Assembly (NCBI GenBank): GCA_039182715.1
Contig: JBCDBY010000164.1
Location: 1-10,063, forward strand
DNA length: 10,063 nt
Direction: 5' to 3'
From: JBCDBY01 sp039182715
GTDB lineage: Bacteria > Planctomycetota > PLA2
This document shows positions 6,950 to 10,063 of the stretch, in pieces; position 1 is the stretch's first letter; each line of letters starts with the position of its first letter. The position numbers were made by a program, and so were the translations under genes. Below the pieces are notes generated by a model. That model worked only from the letters and a program-made list of their open reading frames with translations, ran no database searches and was not told where the DNA came from.

Positions 6950-7088
6950 GGAGTCTGGAACGACTCCGATTGAGCGATTTCGCACAAGAGAGATAACCGG
7001 TGGGCGCCAATCGGCGCAACTCTTTGCCTGAACGAGGCTTACGAAGTTCGGCCCGGAGCCAGCGGGGATTGGGGCTCCGATTGCCGGG
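6950..7088. other. Structured divergent intergenic region with four potential hairpins and three CCGATTG copies
   Basis: Hairpins visible are GGAGTC/GACTCC (6950-6955 with 6962-6967), GCGCC/GGCGC with an AATC loop (7004-7008 with 7013-7017), CTGAAC/GTTCGG (7028-7033 with 7046-7051) and GGAGCC/GGCTCC (7055-7060 with 7073-7078). CCGATTG occurs at 6966-6972 and 7077-7083, and inverted at 7008-7014. The two direct copies extend to the 9-mer CTCCGATTG. I do not recognise a known riboswitch or small RNA. It could be a cluster of protein-binding sites or a structured leader of the minus-strand activator gene. Confidence 0.45.
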
Positions 7089-7109
7089 AACCACACGATC
7101 TCGTAGGAT
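7081..7109 (+). promoter_or_regulatory. Putative promoter TTGCCG-N17-TAGGAT for the MerR-ParA gene
   Basis: The -35 TTGCCG (7081-7086) and -10 TAGGAT (7104-7109) are separated by exactly 17 bases, and each matches consensus at 4 of 6 positions. Initiation would fall at about 7116-7118, giving an mRNA with no leader or about two bases of leader. AGGA (7105-7108) could instead act as a Shine-Dalgarno nine bases from GTG if transcription starts further upstream. Confidence 0.5.
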
Positions 7110-7115
7110 AACGAG
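7100..7115. promoter_or_regulatory. Dyad CTCGT-N6-ACGAG straddling the -10 box of the MerR-ParA gene
   Basis: A perfect five-base inverted repeat brackets AGGATA, covers the proposed -10 hexamer and ends two bases before the GTG start. A protein bound here would block initiation. The natural candidate is the helix-turn-helix encoded by the same gene. Inference from position and symmetry. Confidence 0.4.
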
Positions 7116-7117
7116 CA

Positions 7118-8104
7118 GTGATCCGCAAGATAAAGCCCCATTTCACCATCAGTGACGTCGCTCGCATGGCCGGCGTCGAGAGCCGCGAGCTGCGCACGTG
7201 GGAAGAGGAGGGCCGGATCCCGACCGCGCGGCGCAACCCGGCCAACCACCGCATCTACGACTTCGAGGAGGCGCGGCGGATCGTCGATCTCTCCAAGGGC
7301 GAGGTGCGGCGACGGATCGCGGTCGTGAACCAGAAGGGTGGCGTCGGCAAGACGACGACCTCCTTCAACCTCGCCGGTGCGCTCGTCGGACGCGGTCGGC
7401 GCGTCCTCACGATCGACCTCGACCCGCAGGCCAACCTGACGGAGTCGCTCGGGATCGAGCTTGGCGACGCCGACCGTTCGGTCGAGGAGCTGTTCGTCGA
7501 CGACGACATGACGGCCGAGGCGGTCATTCGCGAAACGCGGTTCCCGGGGCTCTACTGCATTCCGGCGCGGCCGCGCCTGGCCGGCGTGGAGATCAAGATC
7601 TTCGACGCGTTCCTGCGCGAGACGATCCTGGAGCGCAAGCTCGAGCTGATCTACGGCGACTTCGACTTCATCCTGTTCGACTGCCCGCCCAACCTCAGCC
7701 TGGTCACCGTGAACGCGCTCGTCTGCTGCGAGGAGGCGATCGTGCCCATCGAGGCGCAGGCCTACTCGCTCAAGGCGATCTCGGATCTGACGAACACCGT
7801 CGCGCTCATTCGCAGCCGCCTCAATCGCGGCGTCGAGCTGCGCTTCCTGCCCACCAAGATCGACGGACGCATCAAAGTCGCGGGCGAGATCATGAACGCG
7901 GTGCAGGGAGGCCTGCAGGACCGCGTGCTGCCGCAGGTGCGGACCGACGCCAACCTGGTGCGCGCTCCGATGGTCAAGGCACCGATCACCTTCAGCTTCC
8001 CGACGTCGAAGGGAGCGAAGGATTACGGTCGTCTGGCCGACATGCTGCTGCACGAGCGGGAGCAGGCAGAACGCTCGGAGGGGAGCTCGGAGGGGGCCGT
8101 TTAA
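7118..8104 (+). CDS. ParA-family ATPase with an N-terminal MerR-type helix-turn-helix
   Basis: The protein has 328 residues. Residues 9-55 are a MerR/excisionase-like winged helix-turn-helix (FTISDVARMAGVESRELRTW, then EEEGRIP and HRIYDFEEARRI). Residues 65-315 are a complete ParA ATPase: deviant Walker A KGGVGKTT (73-80), switch I TIDLDPQAN (98-106), Walker B FILFDCPP (184-191), and a C-terminal SKGAKDYGRLADML. ParA proteins form ATP-dependent dimers that bind DNA non-specifically and position a partner-marked cargo. Fused DNA-binding domains in plasmid ParA/SopA types allow operator repression. The GTG start is required to keep the first helix intact; the next ATG would remove it. No parB or parS-like cluster is visible beside it, as DAHP synthase follows. 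It may position chromosome, plasmid or protein cargo, or act mainly as a regulator. The ATPase call is firm; the cargo is unknown. Confidence 0.93.
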   Translation: MIRKIKPHFTISDVARMAGVESRELRTWEEEGRIPTARRNPANHRIYDFEEARRIVDLSKGEVRRRIAVVNQKGGVGKTTTSFNLAGALVGRGRRVLTIDLDPQANLTESLGIELGDADRSVEELFVDDDMTAEAVIRETRFPGLYCIPARPRLAGVEIKIFDAFLRETILERKLELIYGDFDFILFDCPPNLSLVTVNALVCCEEAIVPIEAQAYSLKAISDLTNTVALIRSRLNRGVELRFLPTKIDGRIKVAGEIMNAVQGGLQDRVLPQVRTDANLVRAPMVKAPITFSFPTSKGAKDYGRLADMLLHEREQAERSEGSSEGAV

Positions 8105-8107
8105 CGA

Positions 8108-8124
8108 GGAACGACGGACGTTCC
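8108..8124 (+). terminator. Small hairpin after the MerR-ParA stop (possible terminator)
   Basis: GGAACG and CGTTCC pair around a five-base loop, starting four bases after the TAA stop. There is no T-tract, so it is not a typical intrinsic terminator. It may also be a remnant of the GACGTTC repeat family, since GGACGTTCC occurs within it. Confidence 0.25.
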
Positions 8125-8154
8125 ACATCCTGACCCAAAACGTCCGCGCCCCCA

Positions 8155-8178
8155 GCTCCCGGCTCCCAGCCCCCGGCC
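8155..8178. repeat. C/G-rich dispersed intergenic repeat, copy 2
   Basis: This segment matches 3179-3202 at 22 of 24 positions. Extended to 8149-8174, the minus strand carries G-tracts of 5, 3, 3 and 5 bases with loops of 2, 4 and 4, also quadruplex-capable but on the template strand for the flanking genes. The repeat lies in the 116-base gap between the ParA-type gene and aroF, just upstream of the aroF start signals. Confidence 0.65.
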
Positions 8179-8207
8179 GTCTCAAATCCCAATCTGGCCC
8201 GCCGACG

Positions 8208-8213
8208 TACTAT
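8208..8213 (+). promoter_or_regulatory. Putative -10 box (TACTAT) for a leaderless aroF transcript
   Basis: TACTAT, seven bases, then ATG. Initiation seven bases after the hexamer would begin at 8220-8221, at the start codon. There is no Shine-Dalgarno and no convincing -35. This is an AT-rich island in a very GC-rich gap. Confidence 0.5.
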
Positions 8214-8220
8214 TTGACAC

Positions 8221-9246
8221 ATGTTCGTCGTGTTGCGCGCAGGCTGCACCCCGGAGGAACGCAATCGCGTCGTCCGCGCCGTCGAGGACGCGGGACTCTC
8301 GGTGCAGGTCTCCGAAGGCCACCACCGAATCGTCATCGGCATCGTCGGCGACGAGGATCGGCTGCGTGACGTCGCGCTCGACTCCTTCCCCGGCGTCGAG
8401 AAGGTCGTTCCGCTGCGCCGCCCCTACCGCCTCGCCGCGCGCGAGACGCGGGCGGGCGACACGGTGATCGACGTCGATGGCGTCGAGATCGGCGGCCCGA
8501 ACCTGACGATCATCGCCGGCCCCTGCGCGGTCGAGCACGAGGAGGTCGTCTTCGCCGCGGCGCGCGCCGCGAAGAAGGCGGGCGCGCACCTGCTGCGCGG
8601 CGGCGCCTTCAAGCCCCGCACCACGCCGTACCACTTCCGCGGGCTCGGCGAGAAGGGCCTGCGCCTGTTGGCCCACGCCGGCGCGGAGGTCGGCCTGCCG
8701 ATCGTCACCGAGGCGATGGATACGCGCCACGTCGATCTGATCGCGCGCCACGCGGCGCTGATCCAGATCGGCACGCGCAACATGCAGAACTTCCCGCTGC
8801 TCGAGGCGGCGGCCAAGACCGGGCGACCGATTCTGCTCAAGCGTGGCCGCGCCGCGACCGTGACCGAGTGGCTCTGCGCCGCCGAGTACATCCTCAACGC
8901 GGGCAACGGCCAGGTCATCCTGTGCGAGCGCGGGCTGGTCTCCTTCGACAACGCCGTCCGCAACCACCTCGACCTCTCCTGCGTGCCGCTCATTCGACGG
9001 CTCTCGCACCTGCCGATCATCGTCGACCCGAGCCACGGCACCGGTCGCGAGAACCTCGTGCCGGCCATGGCGCGGGCCGCCATCGCCGCGGGCGCCCACG
9101 GCGTCATGCTGGAGATGCACCCCGAGCCGGAGCGCGCGCTCTCCGACGCCGGCCAGGCGATCCGCCCCGAGGAATTGGAGGCGCTGATCCCGGACCTGTC
9201 CGCGATCCACGACGTCCTGCGGCGTTCGAGCTACTCAATCGTCTAG
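8221..9246 (+). CDS. aroF: 3-deoxy-7-phosphoheptulonate (DAHP) synthase, type I-beta, with N-terminal regulatory domain
   Basis: This 341-residue enzyme condenses phosphoenolpyruvate with erythrose 4-phosphate, the first step of the shikimate route to aromatic amino acids. Residues 1-68 form the ferredoxin-like N-terminal domain (SEGHHRIVIGIVGDE) that confers feedback inhibition by tyrosine or phenylalanine in Thermotoga-type enzymes. The barrel follows with IIAGPCAVE (97-105), GGAFKPRTTPY (127-137), GTRNMQN (185-191), LLKRG (206-210), CERG (235-238), VDPSHGTG (268-275) and EMHPEPERALSDAGQ (298-312). Metal ligands Cys102, His272, Glu298 and Asp309 are all present and fall at the numbers I recall for the Thermotoga enzyme. 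A segment usually reading GIRTFE is GLVSFD here (238-243). The ATG start gives the full N-terminal domain. It is probably a single-gene transcript. Confidence 0.97.
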   Translation: MFVVLRAGCTPEERNRVVRAVEDAGLSVQVSEGHHRIVIGIVGDEDRLRDVALDSFPGVEKVVPLRRPYRLAARETRAGDTVIDVDGVEIGGPNLTIIAGPCAVEHEEVVFAAARAAKKAGAHLLRGGAFKPRTTPYHFRGLGEKGLRLLAHAGAEVGLPIVTEAMDTRHVDLIARHAALIQIGTRNMQNFPLLEAAAKTGRPILLKRGRAATVTEWLCAAEYILNAGNGQVILCERGLVSFDNAVRNHLDLSCVPLIRRLSHLPIIVDPSHGTGRENLVPAMARAAIAAGAHGVMLEMHPEPERALSDAGQAIRPEELEALIPDLSAIHDVLRRSSYSIV

Positions 9247-9490
9247 CGGCAGAGACGCGGAGGGCGCGGAGAGGCGCGGAGGAATGTCGCGCGGAAGCGC
9301 GGAGGCTTCGCGGAGGCTTCGCGGAGGCGCGGAGGACTCCCTGAGTCCCCCCTTGATTCATCGTGGCGTCCGGCGTCCTTCCGATGGAATGGAACAGGGG
9401 GGCTCCGGTGGATCAGCGACCCTCCGCGTTTCCGCGGTGCCTCCGCGCCCCCGCGCGCCATCTCCCCGCGCCTCCGCCCCCTCCCCCCCC
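9247..9490. repeat. Intergenic GCGGAGGC-family repeat arranged as an imperfect inverted repeat
   Basis: This fills most of the 286-base gap between aroF and tpiA. The left part (9253-9335) is a run of GCGGAG units, including the 11-base unit GCGGAGGCTTC at 9299-9309 and 9310-9320, followed by a variant at 9321. The right part (9421-9483) is the same kind of sequence on the opposite strand (CCTCCGCG, CCGCGCCTCCGCC). The right arm aligns to the left one over about 50 bases with small gaps. The centre (9336-9420) is different and hairpin-rich. I see no gene here: open frames in the gap are low-complexity Arg/Ala/Ser translations. The last 40 bases hold the tpiA start signals. Confidence 0.75.
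9334..9405 (+). terminator. Nested alternative hairpins downstream of aroF
   Basis: GGACTC-CCT-GAGTCC (9334-9348) is a perfect six-pair hairpin. The same GAGTCC is also the start of a longer stem in which GAG, CCCCCC, ATTC and ATCG (9343-9363) pair with CGAT, GAAT, GGGGGG and CTC (9382-9405), with small internal loops. There is no T-tract, so termination would have to be factor-assisted. The mutually exclusive pairing is clear on paper, but its function is unproven. Confidence 0.3.
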
Positions 9491-9519
9491 TCGAAGGTGC
9501 GGTCAGAACCAACTCGCGC

Positions 9520-9525
9520 TAACCT
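9520..9525 (+). promoter_or_regulatory. Putative -10 box (TAACCT) for a leaderless tpiA transcript
   Basis: TAACCT, seven bases (GTCCCCC), then ATG. There is no Shine-Dalgarno within 20 bases of the start. The nearest purine-rich stretch (GAAGG) lies more than 30 bases upstream. Initiation would fall at the start codon. Confidence 0.45.
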
Positions 9526-9532
9526 GTCCCCC

Positions 9533-10063
9533 ATGCACCCCCTCATCGCCGGCAACTGGAAGATGAACCTCAACCGCGCCGAGGCGCACGAACTGGCCGC
9601 GGCGCTGGTCCACGGCCTCCCGCAGCCGCTCGAGGGCATCGACGTCGCCATCTTCCCGACGTTCACCTCCATCGGTGAGGTGGTCGCCGCGGTCGCCGAC
9701 AGCGATATCGACGTGGGCGCGCAGAACCTCTACCCGGAGGACGGCGGCGCCTTCACCGGCGAGATCAGCCCCCCCATGCTGCTCGACGCCGGCGCCACCC
9801 GCGTGCTGTGCGGTCACTCGGAGCGGCGCCAGATCCTCGGCGAGGAGGACGTCTTCGTGAACCGCAAGCTGCTCGCCGCGCTGGGACACGACATCCTGCC
9901 GATCCTCTGCGTCGGCGAGACGCTCGAGGAGCGCGACGCGGGCCAGATGGAGGCGGTCATCGCGCGCCAGCTCGCCGGCGGCCTCGAGGGGGTCAACGGC
10001 GACCGCGCCCACGCGATCACGATCGCCTACGAGCCGGTCTGGGCCATCGGCACCGGTTTGACC
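9533..10063 (+). CDS. tpiA: Triosephosphate isomerase, 3' end beyond window
   Basis: The first 177 codons of a roughly 250-residue glycolytic enzyme that interconverts dihydroxyacetone phosphate and glyceraldehyde 3-phosphate in the cytoplasm. The signatures are AGNWKMN (6-12) with catalytic Lys10, GAQNLYPEDGGAFTGEIS (62-79), CGHSERR (93-99) with electrophile His95, LPILCVGETLEER (122-134), and AYEPVWAIGTG (165-175) with the catalytic base Glu167 at the mobile loop. The frame is open to the window end, and the missing part would hold the last phosphate-binding loops. The ATG start is immediately followed by the conserved first strand. TpiA is very often followed by secG, so that gene may lie just outside. 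No Shine-Dalgarno; see the TAACCT box. Confidence 0.98.
   Translation, partial: MHPLIAGNWKMNLNRAEAHELAAALVHGLPQPLEGIDVAIFPTFTSIGEVVAAVADSDIDVGAQNLYPEDGGAFTGEISPPMLLDAGATRVLCGHSERRQILGEEDVFVNRKLLAALGHDILPILCVGETLEERDAGQMEAVIARQLAGGLEGVNGDRAHAITIAYEPVWAIGTGLT

Noticed and set aside
2489..6973. Very long plus-strand open frames opposite the minus-strand genes (for example 2489-4822 and 5009-6973)
   Set aside because: They are antisense shadows produced by high GC and few stop codons. Their translations are low-complexity Arg/Leu/Asp/Glu-rich without domains, while the minus frames carry clear families.
6935..7117. A -24/-12 sigma-54 promoter in the divergent region
   Set aside because: I found no convincing GG-N10-GC element with the flanking consensus in either orientation, so control of this region by sigma-54 is not supported by sequence.
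8108..8124. Strong intrinsic terminator after the MerR-ParA gene
   Set aside because: The hairpin is only six pairs and lacks a following T-run, so it is listed only as a low-confidence feature.
8214..8219. Perfect -35 consensus TTGACA just before the aroF ATG
   Set aside because: A matching -10 would have to lie about 17 bases inside the gene, and no TA-rich hexamer is there. Position next to the ATG is better explained as spacer after the TACTAT box.
9253..9483. GCGGAGG repeats considered as a CRISPR array or minisatellite-coded protein
   Set aside because: Units are short, uneven and lack regular unique spacers. The frames through them have no start or family support.

Overview
The window is GC-rich chromosomal DNA, about two thirds G+C, from a bacterium I cannot place with certainty. 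Three features sit together most comfortably in Planctomycetota or a similar lineage: a Ser/Thr kinase with a C-terminal membrane segment, an FHA-coupled sigma-54 activator, and secreted HEAT-repeat and DUF1570-like proteins. Myxococcota is an alternative. I see no insertion sequence, phage gene, tRNA, rRNA or CRISPR array.

Left half (1-6934, all minus strand). Read in the direction of transcription, the order is an FHA-GAF-AAA+-Fis sigma-54 enhancer-binding protein (6934-5000), a secreted protein with four G-[EK]-W repeats and a degenerate metallopeptidase-like domain (4831-3209), an exported HEAT-repeat protein (3112-1604), and a transmembrane Ser/Thr kinase (1607 to beyond base 1). The kinase starts at a TTG inside the TTGA overlap with the HEAT gene, behind a strong GGAGG, so those two genes look translationally coupled. 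Together the four could form an envelope-sensing circuit in which kinase output is read by the FHA domain of the sigma-54 activator. That circuit is inference.

Middle (6935-7117). This is a divergent intergenic region rich in dyads. It has three copies of CCGATTG (one inverted), several hairpins, and one small palindrome abutting each of the two start codons.

Right half (7118-10063, plus strand). This holds a single-chain fusion of a MerR-type helix-turn-helix to a ParA ATPase with no parB beside it in the window, then type I-beta DAHP synthase (aroF, first step of the shikimate pathway), then triosephosphate isomerase (tpiA, cut by the window end).

Two architectural themes cross the window. 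First, five genes that do not overlap their upstream neighbour have a TANNNT box ending 6-8 bases before the start codon and no good Shine-Dalgarno, which is the signature of leaderless mRNAs. The overlapping internal gene instead uses GGAGG. Second, the gaps behind stop codons are filled with repetitive, inverted or G-quadruplex-capable DNA of at least three families: GACGTTCGACGT, GCGGAGGC, and a C-rich CCCAGCCCCCGG type.
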